Under the pieces are notes generated by a model. It had not been told where the DNA came from. It did not search any database and saw nothing but the letters and a program-made list of their open reading frames with translations. Shown piece by piece: positions 32,871 through 44,222 of a DNA stretch of 64,000 nt (the stretch's first letter is position 1; each line of letters opens with the position of its first letter). The stretch lies in the NCBI GenBank assembly GCA_022578605.1, contig MU394124.1, positions 1-64,000 of the forward strand, read 5' to 3'. The DNA is from Camillea tinctor. Its lineage: Eukaryota; Ascomycota; Sordariomycetes; Xylariales; Xylariaceae. A program made the translations under genes and the position numbers.

Positions 32871-35800
32871 ATGAGTGATCTTCGCGACCACGACCAGCCC
32901 GAGTCCGAGGACGAGGAGGACTTCAACCCAGCGCCTGCTGATGTCAGTGACGACGAAGTCCAGAACGAAGACGAGGATGACGCGCCAAAACGTTCCAAAA
33001 AGGCCTCACCTGCTCGTCACGGAGGTGATGACGAGGATGAGGATGAAGATGCCGATGGTGATGGCGATGGCGATGGCGATGTAGGTGGCGGTCACGATGA
33101 TGATGATGATGAGGAGGATGATGAGGAGGACGATGAAGAAGACGAAGAGATCCAGGTGAGTCATTTACCCACCATCCTACCTAATTTAATTTAAGCTACG
33201 CAGACTCGTATTTAACCACGGTGGTTTCAGGGTCACCGTCGCAAGCGCCGCCGCGACAAGCGCAATGCCTTCTTCGATATCGAAGCCGAAGTTGACGATG
33301 AGGACGAGGGCGAAGATGATGAGGAAGCAGCTGAAGAAAACGAAGGCTTTATTGAGCAAGAAGAGCCTGGTGATTACGGCGAGGCGAGTAGACTAGACGA
33401 CGATAGGAGACATCGAGAACTCGATCGACAACGCGACGCGATCACCCAGGAAGACCTTGAGCGTGAGGCTCAGGGCTACGTGCGGAAATATGGCAACCGA
33501 AGACCCGCTAGAGGGATGGGCGATACCGGTGTTGTGCCCCAGAGACTGCTACTCCCTAGCGTCGACGACCCTAGTATCTGGGGCGTGCGTTGTAAGGAAG
33601 GCAAGGAGCGTGAGGTCGTCTTTTCTATCACCAAGAGAATACATGACAAATTGGGCACCAAGGATGAGCTCGGTATCACCGCAGCTTTTGAACGTGGTGG
33701 TCCAAACTCGGTCATGAAGGGTCTCATCTACGTTGAAGCATACCGTCAGACAGATATTCTTGCGGCACTCGATGGAATGCTGAACGTGTATCCTCGCAAC
33801 AAGCTTCTGCTTGTTGACATCAAGGAAATGCCCGATCTTCTTCGCGTACAGAAGACCCCTACTCTGGAGCCGGGCGCGTGGGTGCGATTACGAAGGCCAG
33901 TGAAGCATGCAGGTGACCTTGCCCAAGTTCTCGACATCACAGAAAATGGTCTAGATGCGAGGGTACGATTCATTCCGCGGTTGGATTACGGGTTGCGAGA
34001 TGACGCCCTTGCCATGACCCAGGATGGCAAGCGGAAACGTCCAGTGGCAGGTCCCCGTCCTCCCCAGAAGTTATTCAGCGAAGTTGAGGCTCGCAAACGC
34101 CATCCTCGCAACCTTACCGGCAATCCGCAGACAAACAACTGGACCTTCAATGGCGATGAGTTTGAGAAGGGGTTTCAAGTGAAGGATATCAAGATTCAGC
34201 ACTTGATTGTCAAGGATGTTAATCCTTCTCTAGAAGAGGTCACTAAATTCACCTCGGGAGGTGAGGACGGCGTCGAAAACATCGATCTCAAGTCCCTCGC
34301 CGCCAGTCTCAAGGACAGCTCCGCAAACGTTACATATCTTCCGGGAGATGTCGTTGAAGTCTACCAGGGTGAACAGAAGGGTGTTATCGGCAGGGCTACA
34401 AATGTTCAGGCGGACATCGTTACTTTGGAAGTTACTGAAGGCGATCTTGTTGGGCAGACCATCGAAGTGCCCACGAAAGGTCTTCGGAAGCGGTTCCGAA
34501 CCGGTGATCATGTCAAGGTTATCGGTGGTAGTCGGTATCGCGATGAAGTTGGTATGGTTGTGAAGATTTCAGAGGATCGCGTGACTCTATTGACCGACCA
34601 AACCACCACGGAAATCACTGTCTTCAGCAAGGACCTCAGAGAAGCTAGCGATATCGGGGGCCAGGGCTCTCTAGGCCAGTACTCGCTACTGGATCTTGTC
34701 CAGCTAGATCCCACCACTGTTGGCTGCATCGTTAAAGTGGATCGCGAGTCTCTCGTTGTACTCGACCAGAATGGGGAACCAAGACAAGTGATGCCCTCGC
34801 AGATCGCAAACAAGCTCCCCAAGCGGAAGCTTGCTGTGGCTGCCGACCGCAATGGATCGGAAATCAGACCTGATGATGTAGTTAAAGAATACGGTGGTAT
34901 GGGGCGACAAGGCAAAATCATCCATATTCACCGTACTTACGTGTTCTGCCATACCACTGCAACCACCGAAAACGCCGGTATCTTTGTGTCTAAGGTTAGC
35001 AGCGTTTCCACCATTTCGGCAAAAGGTGGCCGCGTCAACGCTACTGTATCCGGACCTGACTTGAACACCATGAATCCGGCTAAGAAACTCAATCCAACTG
35101 GGGGTAGAGGTGATATGCCGCCTCCTAAGGTTACCTTTGGCCGGGATAAGCTTCTTGGCCAGACCGTCACGATTCGAAAGGGAGGATGGAAAGGTCTCTT
35201 AGGCCGTGTTAAGGATACCACTGACACACACGCTCGCGTGGAGCTACACACGAAGAGCAAGATTATTAGTGTGCCTAAGACTGATTTGATGGTTCGAGAC
35301 GGGTATAGTGGGCGCGAGATTAAGAACTACGACAATCGTCGGCCTGGCGGGCCCAATGGCACACCCGCGAGACCTTCTCAAGATCGCGCAACCTCCGACT
35401 GGCCTAGTGGAAGCCGCACTCCTATGGCTGCTCCTTCGTCAAGGACGCCGGCTTGGAAGACCCCCTCCGCCGCCGGCGGCGGCCGCACACCAGCATGGAA
35501 TAAAGGTGGAGACGGGGGCCGAACACCCGCCTGGGCTGAAGGCTCTAGAACGGTTAACCCCTATGATGGCAGTAGAACTGCTTACGGCTCAGGGAGCCGC
35601 ACACCGGCTTGGTCATCTGGCGCTAAAACTCCCGCGCCTGACCATTTCGGCTCGAAGACCCCAGCGTACTCTGGTAGTAGCGGCGATGCCTGGGGCTCCA
35701 AGACACCGTATGGTGCCTCTGCAGCTACCCCCGGAGCGAGTGGCAATGATACCTGGGGTTACACACCCGGTGCTAGCGGATCCTCCAACGCGTACGATGC

Positions 35801-36089
35801 TCCCACACCAGGTGCTGGCTTGCTGGGTGCTCCCACTCCGGGAGCTCTGAATGCTCCCACTCCTGGCGCCTACAATGCGCCTACTCCGGGCGCCATGAAC
35901 GCTCCCACCCCTGGTGGTGGTTGGCAGGGAGGATGGGGTGCGGACTCGGCTCCAACCCCTGCTGCTGCTGCACCGACGCCTGCAGCGAGCGGATTCGCTT
36001 CTTCGAGCGGTTACTACGGCGCACCGACTCCTGGTGCTTACAACGCTGAGACTCCCGCTGCAGGACCTAGGTATACAGATGATGATTAG
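32871..36089 (+). CDS. SPT5: Transcription elongation factor SPT5
   Basis: Exon 1 is 32871-33155, the intron is 33156-33230 (GTGAGT..CAG), and exon 2 is 33231-36089. The product is 1047 aa. Spt5 with Spt4 forms DSIF, which clamps RNA polymerase II and couples it to capping, chromatin and 3' processing. The acidic N-terminus covers residues 1-170. The NGN domain, which binds Spt4, spans about 200-300 ([27 protein letters not shown]). KOW modules follow ([71 protein letters not shown]). From about 830 lies the C-terminal repeat region of SRTPAW-like and [12 protein letters not shown] units, the expected Bur1/Cdk9 phosphorylation targets. Exon 1 contains a GAT/GAG microsatellite coding Asp/Glu. 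Confidence 0.97.
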
Positions 36090-38883
36090 ATAGGTAATAT
36101 GAAAAGGGGATGAAGTAAAGAAGAAGAAAAAACCGCATGGAAGAGAGGTTCATAGAGGAAGGAAGTAAGGAAGTGAAGGCGTAGGGAGTTTATTCACGTA
36201 TGGTCCGCATAGGGCGTAAAAATGTACGATTAAGCGTCACAACGGTAATAGGACTGCCAATTGATGTCTTTATTTCCTTCTTTTCATTTAAATCACATAT
36301 TCAGAATAACCAAGCTGCTTGGGCGGCTGTGGACGTAGCGCATGATGCATAGGATTGTGCCCCAGCATCAAATGGTTCAACTAAGGTTTCTTGATCGAGT
36401 TTTGCAGTGCGTAGCTTGTCTTAGCCGCTAAGTTGTCGGTATTGTACCAAGAATAGAGGAGACCCTACGCCTCGGCTGTGTGAGGCTATGAGGGACTGTA
36501 AACAAGCTTCGATATACGGCACCCAGCTACCATACTGTTAGGGGTTTCAAAGATATAGTAATTGAAAAGTGGGTAAAGAAATGCATTAAACTTCGTATAT
36601 AGTAACCAACTGCTTGCTAGGGAGGGGAAAGGGAAACCACCTTATTCTGAAATGAGCGCAATATATGTATATTCTTGAGACACTTGTGTGGTTTTTAGTT
36701 CCGCAGATCCACACAACGGAGCCAGTGTATGTACATATCTGGTTTCTGTTGTAGGTTATTCGTAACCACTTACATGCGAAAACCCAGGCGTAATCAATCT
36801 ATGTTTCTTAAGAAGAGGTTATTGCTACTAAACTTCTAAAGTTACCACCAAATAAGTTATACACATATGGTAGACTCTTTTCGGGGTCGAGAACTGTATT
36901 CGGAATATGAGACAACCCCTGTTCTTGATATAAAGTTGATACTGAAATACATGTTACGTATATATTTAGTTTAAGGGTTCCTTTCTCTGTCTTCTAATAT
37001 AAAGGCGTCTTTTTTCTTCAAGAGTCCCATCTAGAGGTTCTTTCCTCATTGAATTTTGAATATAGTAGTCACTAGCAACGTGAAGAGATTTCACAAGGCT
37101 TGTGCGTCAATAAACAGTCGCAAAGACATTATATTTATCCTACGCGATACTCGATACCTAAAGTAAGTAGAGAAGATCAACGGTAATTATCTATTATGAT
37201 GCATTTTAAACAATTTTTTTCTGTTTCTTTAGGAGCCGGAACAGATAAAATACCTTTGAAAAAAAAAAAACCTACCTCCTGACATAATAGATGCCACATA
37301 GTCATTATTGATACACTACACAGACATCTACAGTATCGTGCTTCTCTAGGTGCCACGAGGGACCAAGCAAGTTCTTAGGTAATCGATACGCTGTTGTACT
37401 AGGAGCCTAGACTACAACTATGGATGTCACCGTTACCTACATACAAGAACCTGCTTTGTTCCTCCCTAACCCCTGACATTGATTTCTTCTGCATCATGGG
37501 TGACTATGGTAATCATCAATACAGATACCAAAACATAACCCAAAACTAAACTAAAGTCGCATATTTTGACTGATTGACCTTTCCCACTAGAGGATCTCTC
37601 TAGAGGATCAGTTCATATCTATACATATTCTGCTCCCAAAACCATTTTCAGGGGGCATTGGTCATTGATGTCGGTGTTCCGGCTAAAAGAAATGATCGCT
37701 GCCTAAACAAATAAATATGTTGCATTTAAAGTATAACCCTAGAGGTCTTTATCGTGAAAACCCTAGTAAGAACTCAAGTAATCACATCATCATTGTGCCA
37801 GAAACTAGAATTGCAACTACTTATGATGCTATTACATTTACAAAAACCCATTTTCTTTGTTCTTAGGGGTACGTGCTTCCATGTGCATCATGATTTACCA
37901 GTTCTGATAATGCTGGTTTGTGGTAACTGTGATTTGTAGCTTATAGGACACAATCCATGGCTGTAGTCCTGGCTTCTGAAGTGATACACCAGATATCGGA
38001 ATAGAGACTACAGCGCGTATATTCGGTGCACCCTAAACTCGATTTATATATAGCACTAATGGAATTATAAGGGATCTACACTATTCTATAGTTTACCTAT
38101 GTATATGTCTATTGACCACAGCACACACAATGTCCTCGCTCTGCAGTGTGACTCTTCCCTTCCAGTGAAGTAGCCTGAGTCTTGTATGATAATTTGTGTA
38201 TCAATATCACCTATTCTTCCATATCTGGTAAGCATGATTTCCTTTTACAGGCTAGTAACCTGGGTTCTTCTCTCCATCTTCAGGTTTGAGAAGTCTGGCA
38301 GGATATGAGTAGAATAATTGTTAAGATATCTTTTGCTCAAAAGCATCCCTGACAGGCTGATCCAGTTTAATTCCAACGCCATGTTACCTTCGTAGGAAGG
38401 ATTCAGGCCGCTGTGGAAAGAATGTAGGCTAATCTGGGCATAGGACGGGCTGGGTCCCTCCTTGTGCAGTAGGAGCTGAAGTCATACGGTTTGGTGGCGC
38501 AGCTTGTGGACCAGTCCTGAACCTCCGCCTGTAATACCTGCCTGCTATATAACAGCAGCCTACCATCTTGCTACCATGATTTGATGGGCTAACGATGATA
38601 CTAGGCCGCATATTAGCGAACAACGGTACTGCATATTGGTCACTGCCATGTCCTACAGCTTAAAGGTTTAAAGACGTCGGTTTTTGCTTTCGACAGGGTT
38701 TCCACCCTTCTTTCTCCTCTCTCCACCATCTCACCCGGTTGAAAAGGTAAGAACTTGAGATATGTTGGTAACTATACCAGCTGCTACCTTGATGCACGTT
38801 TCATGTAAGCTAAAGAGATAGGGAACAGGTCTCGGAGCAACTATCTACCTCACCCTAATATAATAAACAATACTATTATCATA
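36090..38883. other. Intergenic region of 2.8 kb with one dispersed repeat copy
   Basis: The 3' flank of SPT5 and the upstream flank of the hydrolase. Copy 3 of the 127-bp repeat lies at 37351-37478. Short frames at 37754-37939 and 38429-38623 have no family resemblance. A poly-A tract lies at 37259-37270. I see no supported gene. Confidence 0.5.
37351..37478 (+). repeat. Dispersed 127-bp repeat, copy 3
   Basis: This plus-strand copy runs from TGCCACGAGGGACC to CCCCTGACA. It is one of the best preserved and differs from copy 1 mainly by transitions. No flanking duplication is visible. Confidence 0.65.
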
Positions 38884-39853
38884 ATGACTCTCTTGTTCGA
38901 GCTACCGGATGGACGAAATCTCTCGTATGCTATTTTCGGCGACCACGAAGCGAAGAGGACGGTGTTTTATCATCATGGATTCCCATCAAGCCACGATGAA
39001 GCGTCTGAGATGGGCACGATTGCACAACAGCTGGGCGTCCGACTGATCGCCCCGGATCGCCCCGGATTCGGCTCCTCAACCTACCAGCCGAATAGGCGGA
39101 TCCTTGATTGGCCCTCCGACCTCCTCGCGCTCGCCGATCACCTCGATGTCGACCGCTTCGTCGTCCTGGGCGTATCGGGCGGTAGTCCTTACGTGCTTGC
39201 CTGCTGCCACCAGCTACCTAAGTCGCGGTGTGTCGGTGTCCTCATCTTGGCGGGCCTGTTCCCGACGAACTTAGGAGTGTCCGGGATGCTACTCACTAAT
39301 CGCCTCCTCTTTGCAGTCGCGCAGTGGTCAACGTGGCTTATCGCAGCAATGTTTGACTTGATGATTGGGAAACTGGCGAGAGACAAGGATCGACCCGAGA
39401 GACTCGAGCAGCAGCTTACGGATTCGTTCCGCGGGCGTCCTAAGGCCGACAGGGACGCCTGGGATCGCAATCCGGAGCTTCGCCGGTCGATAACGGACGG
39501 TCTCAGAGGTAGTATGCTGACCGGAGGTGCAGCCGCGGCAGTAAGAATGTTTCTTTTCTCTCTCTTCCGTAAACACATAGGATGGTGACTAATTTTTCTA
39601 TGCTCTATAGTGGGAAGCATACATCTTTGGCCATGACTGGGGTTTTGACATAAAAGACTTGAAGGTAGAACCGGGGGCGCTGATTATTTGGCATGGTGCT
39701 GAAGACGTCAATGTCCCTGCTGCAATGGCTGTGAAAGCCTCAAGAATTATCCCTAATGCTGAGCTCCGAGTCTCAACCGAGGATGCGCATTGTAGTATTG
39801 TATGGAACAAGATGGAAGAGGTTTTACGAGCTAGTAGTAAAATGTTAGACTAG
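38884..39853 (+). CDS. Alpha/beta hydrolase (proline iminopeptidase/epoxide hydrolase-like fold)
   Basis: Exons are 38884-39540 and 39611-39853. The 70-bp intron (GTAAGA..TATAG) keeps the frame. The 299-aa product has HHGFPSSHDE as oxyanion loop. The nucleophile Ser98 is in GVSGGSP, the acid Asp251 in GAEDVNVP, and the base His279 in DAHCSIV, so the triad is complete. A helical cap lies between residues 130 and 215. Such intracellular fungal hydrolases act on esters, amides or epoxides, and the sequence does not tell which. It precedes the FAD monooxygenase on the same strand, so joint use in a small pathway is possible but unproven. Confidence 0.85.
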
Positions 39854-40771
39854 GAATTGGGTATTTCTCTCGTTCTCTTTCTCTCTCCCCCCTTTATATA
39901 TATACCTATATATACATTTGTTTTATTATCCTTCCCTCAAGCCTCAATCTGCCAACTTGCCCGACCCCTCGTCTTCATGTAGCTACATATCACCAATGCT
40001 TCCCGTTTCTACTAGTTGATTGATTTTTATCAAATTCTCAACACGTATTGATTATGGATCATGCCATTCCATTCACTAAAGATATTGGTTAGTCGTGTAT
40101 GAAAGGCCTTTATGTTGCAGAAATTCGCCTTGTAGAAAATCCTAGCCTAGGTTAACTTAGCCCAGTAAGTATTGTACTAAGGCTAGGTACTCCGTACGTA
40201 TGTAACAGCGCTTCGTGACGCCTTAGCTTGGCATGCGACACGAGATTTTCCTGCATTATCGCCTTTTTTTGAAGTAGGTGGATTGGCTCTAATGCCCGTC
40301 TCAGCCCTCCCCCTCCTTCATCCCCCTTGCTTAGCGGTTACTAGATTAGGTTTGGAGGCAACTCAACCTGCATGATTCACAAGTCATGAGTGAGTGTAGC
40401 AAAGAGAGGGGGGGGATAAGGGTGATCAAATCACAACAGATAACAGGCTTATTCTTGGTTAGAAACAGTATAGAGATATACATATACGTACACATCTAAC
40501 ATCGTGGAATTCCGCATCTCCCTTTCCCAACAACCGATTCGCGAGCTTTTGGTGAGAGGTTCGTCCGTCCGTCCATTCGTTCGTTCGTCCGCATCTCTTG
40601 GCCTGTTTAACATAGCGACGGATTGAGGAGTAAGTTACACACCATGAAACACTTGCCTATTAGCGGAGAAAAGCCATTAGCTAAGGCTCACCGCTTCTTC
40701 TCTTCGATATAAACCACAAGTCCTCTACGGTGCGTCAGTGCTTCCTCTGACCCAATCCAGTATCATCCGCT
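39854..40771. other. Intergenic region and promoter of the FAD monooxygenase
   Basis: Pyrimidine-rich TCTCTTTCTCTC (39868-39890), TATATA runs (39895-39915) and a TCCGTCCG/TTCGTTCG tetranucleotide tract (40560-40592). No gene is seen. Confidence 0.45.
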
Positions 40772-43375
40772 ATGTCTTCCTCATCGAGCAAGATCAGAAT
40801 CATCATTGCCGGGGGTGGCATCGCAGGCCTCGCCTTGGCGAACATGCTTGAGAAGCTTGATATCAAATACGTCTTATTGGAGACTTACAAGGACGCAGCG
40901 CCCTCCGTCGGCGCTAGCATCGGCCTGCTTCCCAATGGACTTCGTATCTTGGATCAGCTCGGCTGCTATGAGGCTCTTCGGGCCCTAGCTGGAGATTCGT
41001 TAATGACAGGGCACATCCGCCAGGCGGACGGGAAGAGCATTTCTGTCGTCAAGGACATGACCACCCTGCTGGAGAAACGGTAAGTGATGGAAAGACAAGA
41101 GGGCTACACACCACCCAGCTTCAGAGATGGGAATGTAAATGACTTATCAACTTAGGCACGGTTACCCGCTCCTTTTCGTGGATCGCCAGTGGCTTTTGCA
41201 AATCTTGTATGACAACTTGCAGAACAAGAAGAGGGTTCTCTTAAACAAAAGGATCGTAAGGGTTGATCATGTTGACGGAGGTGTCGATGTGATAACGAAG
41301 GATGGTGAAAAATTCAGCGGTACCTTGGTCGTCGGCGCAGATGGCATCAACAGTGTCGTGAGGTCCGAGATGTGGCGCATTGGCAACAAGCTTCAGCCTG
41401 GATACTTTCCTGCTGGCGAGGAAGACCGCATGCCATGCTACTATAAATGCAGCTCAGGCATCGCGCAGAACGTGCCTAACTGGGAGCCACGCTCTTATAA
41501 CATTGTCTTAGGCAAGAAAATGTCTCAGCTAGTTGTCTCAGGCCCCGGAAACCGTGTTTATTGGTTCCTCTTCGTGCGCCTCCCCGAGGCAAAATATGGA
41601 AAGGATATACCAAAGTACTCGAAGGAGGATGAGGTTCAGTTCGTAAAAGAACACGTGAACCTCCCCATAACAGAGAAGGTCACGTTTGGGCAGGTCTTTT
41701 CCAAACGTCTCTCGTCTACCCTAACGCCTATCAATGAAGTCGCATATAAGAAGTGGTTCTTCAAAAAGATTATCACGTTTGGTGACGCTGCTCATAAGGT
41801 TCGTGCCCTGATTGGTTCCTGTTATGCCAATACGTACTTGATCTTCTCTTCCGTTCACCGTTCCTAATGCTATTCTAGCCCAATCCTATTGGTTGTCAAG
41901 GGGGGAACGCGGCTATCGAATCTGCGGCCGAATTCGTCAATGCCCTTATAGAGAAGCGAGACAGCCGGTCCTCAGGGCTCAAGAACCTAAGCGACAGCGA
42001 CATCGAAGAGATCTTCACGCACACGCAAAATTCGCGTAATGAACAAGCGAGGCAGATGATTGCGTTCGCCCGTCGTCTGCAGTGGCTGACGGCCTATGAG
42101 AACCCAATCGCCTCTGCCTTCGTTTTCAACATCTCGGTACCCTTGTCATTAGATGAGACAAATCTTGGACGAATCATTGCGTCCCAGCTTGACCCCGTCA
42201 CACTGCAGGGTCTTCCGATACCTCGCCGAACTCGCACTCTGCCGGCCGCTATCGACCTTCCCGTGAGACCGGTAAAGGGTACCAAGTCCCGGCTTGTCCG
42301 AGTGGCCTACATGGGAGGCCTGGGAGCCCTACTATGGGTGGGTTCCAAGGCGCTACGTGTACCACCCTTGAAGGCCACTGGCGGCTGGGGTGCTGTACGT
42401 GCTGTGAATCGTGCATGGTTCGGACAACCTGGCGTCGATCGTCTTGTAAACGCGCTCGTGACCTTGTTCTCACACCCGATCCTCGGCCAAGACCCGGCTC
42501 CACGGCTACAAGCCGTTTATTTTCTGTCCCAGCTTGTGTCTCCTATCCTCATATATACCATCGAGGGCTACCGCGCGGGTAACAGGAAGACGACCCTTTC
42601 ACTACCAAGTGTCTTTCTCGCCGGTATGCAGATATTGACCATTGGCCGCGCGGCACCGGTACATGCCCTCCTTACTACCTTCCAGAACTATGAACTGCCG
42701 ACTGGCCGTCACGTACGCCCAGAGGTGGCAAAGGTCCTGATACCGGGTCTCACGCTCGCATATGCGGTGCCCACAATCCTGCTAATGGCACCTACGACCA
42801 ACGCTACTGCGTGGCAGAACATCGCGGCTTTCTGGCAGATCACGCCGCCTCTATTCTCACTCTTGACATCTGTCTTTTCGACAGGGTTACGGTGGTGGAA
42901 ACGCCGCGGCTTGACAGAGAAGGAGCGTGAACGGCGCGACGAGCGCTCCCGCTATGATGCCTACTCGACGCGCGACGTACCCGAGCTGCAGACGGTGTAC
43001 ACGTACGCCTTCGCCACTCAGGCGACTGCTCATGTGGCTACGATCGCGTACTCGTACTTCAACCCGGGCCTGTCGCTCAACCGCGTGTTCCTCAACTTAC
43101 CGAACCCTCTACAGGCCAACTGGAATATACCCGACACAGCGTCCCGCGTCGCCATCTTCTTCAAGTACGACATGGTGCTCGCCTTTTCCGCTATCGTTGC
43201 TAGCAACCTGTACACCGTTTGGGATATGCGTCGCTTGGGCTATATTCGCACACGTGACGCGCTCAAAGCTGGCGCCGGGGTTATTTTTGGCCAGGCTGCT
43301 GTCGGAACGGGCGCTACGTGGGCTGGCCTCTGGTACTGGAGAGAGGGAATACTCGCCGGTCTCGGGCGCTATTAA
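40772..43375 (+). CDS. FAD-dependent monooxygenase fused to a polytopic membrane domain
   Basis: Exons are 40772-41079, 41156-41798 and 41879-43375, giving 815 aa. Residues 1-415 form a PaxM-type flavoprotein monooxygenase. GGGIAG (14-19) binds the ADP of FAD, ADG (164-166) is the DG motif, and [16 protein letters not shown] (311-326) is the GD motif, split by intron 2. In fungi such enzymes epoxidise prenyl chains or hydroxylate aromatic rings in meroterpenoid and indole-diterpene pathways. Residues about 460-815 add roughly eight hydrophobic segments (for example [19 protein letters not shown] and [18 protein letters not shown]). Typical PaxM-like proteins end near 470, so the C-terminal half is a fused membrane domain. 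Its resemblance to membrane terpene cyclases is only by topology. No partner biosynthetic gene is adjacent except the hydrolase upstream. Confidence 0.85.
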
Positions 43376-44222
43376 AAAGTCAATCGAGCTTGAGTTAGGA
43401 TCTAGTGGTATGACTGCGGGCCAAAGCTGTTTCAGCCACGCTGCTGCTCGTGTTCTTTCACAAGATTCCTGGCTGTTCGAAGGAGTGCGCACAAAGAAGC
43501 TTTTGCGAAGGCGGCGCTCATAGTGCATTGTAAGGAGAGCGTAGATCCTCTCTGAACGAGTCACAAGAAGCAGATCGCGCGCAATAAAAGAAGTGATATA
43601 TACGGAGCTGGAGCTTGAGAGATACCTGGGAATGTTCCGGGAATAATATCTCTTAAGCCAAGCCTGGCAGTGTTTGCATCATCTAGCAACATGATGTTTG
43701 AGGGGTCTAAACAACCCCGGATGTAAGCTCGCCTAGAAGGTCGGCTTGGTAGTTCAGGTACATACACCTGATGAGATATAGAGAAGAGTATATAGATATT
43801 CAATAGGATATATCTCTGTTATGTTTATTTTGTGTCTTCTAGCATATATAAAACTGCTTAGCTGGGCAGTATGCAGAAAACTAACACCATATGATTAGTA
43901 GCACATGAGCAGAGTACATCTTATCTGGTAGTGCTCCTTACAAACCGATCCTCTACGTCTAGATATAATTACTACAACGTGCTATGAAAGCGTCTACCCT
44001 TTTCAGATACGAAATATATGTGATTTCAATAGCCGTGACGTGAGTATGATATTTTGAAAAGTGATTGTATATATTATGGCAGATGGAATGAAGAAAAAGC
44101 AGAAATATCAAGTAGACGGACCATCCCGGGAGTGGACATATCTAGCTTCACGGGATATGGTCATCTGACGCCGAAACTCCATACCATACCTAGGTAGTTA
44201 TGTACAAATAGCTGAGTATTTA
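43376..44222. other. Intergenic region between convergent genes
   Basis: This is the shared 3' flank of the monooxygenase (plus) and the NAT10/Kre33 gene (minus). TATATA-rich stretches occur near 43790-43850. No gene or repeat is recognised. Confidence 0.5.

Noticed and set aside
35308..35850. 180-aa frame inside SPT5
   Set aside because: It is a shadow frame of the repetitive C-terminal region of SPT5.
42927..43523. 198-aa Arg/Ser-rich frame at the end of the monooxygenase
   Set aside because: It is in an alternative frame over membrane-domain coding sequence and shows only GC-rich bias.
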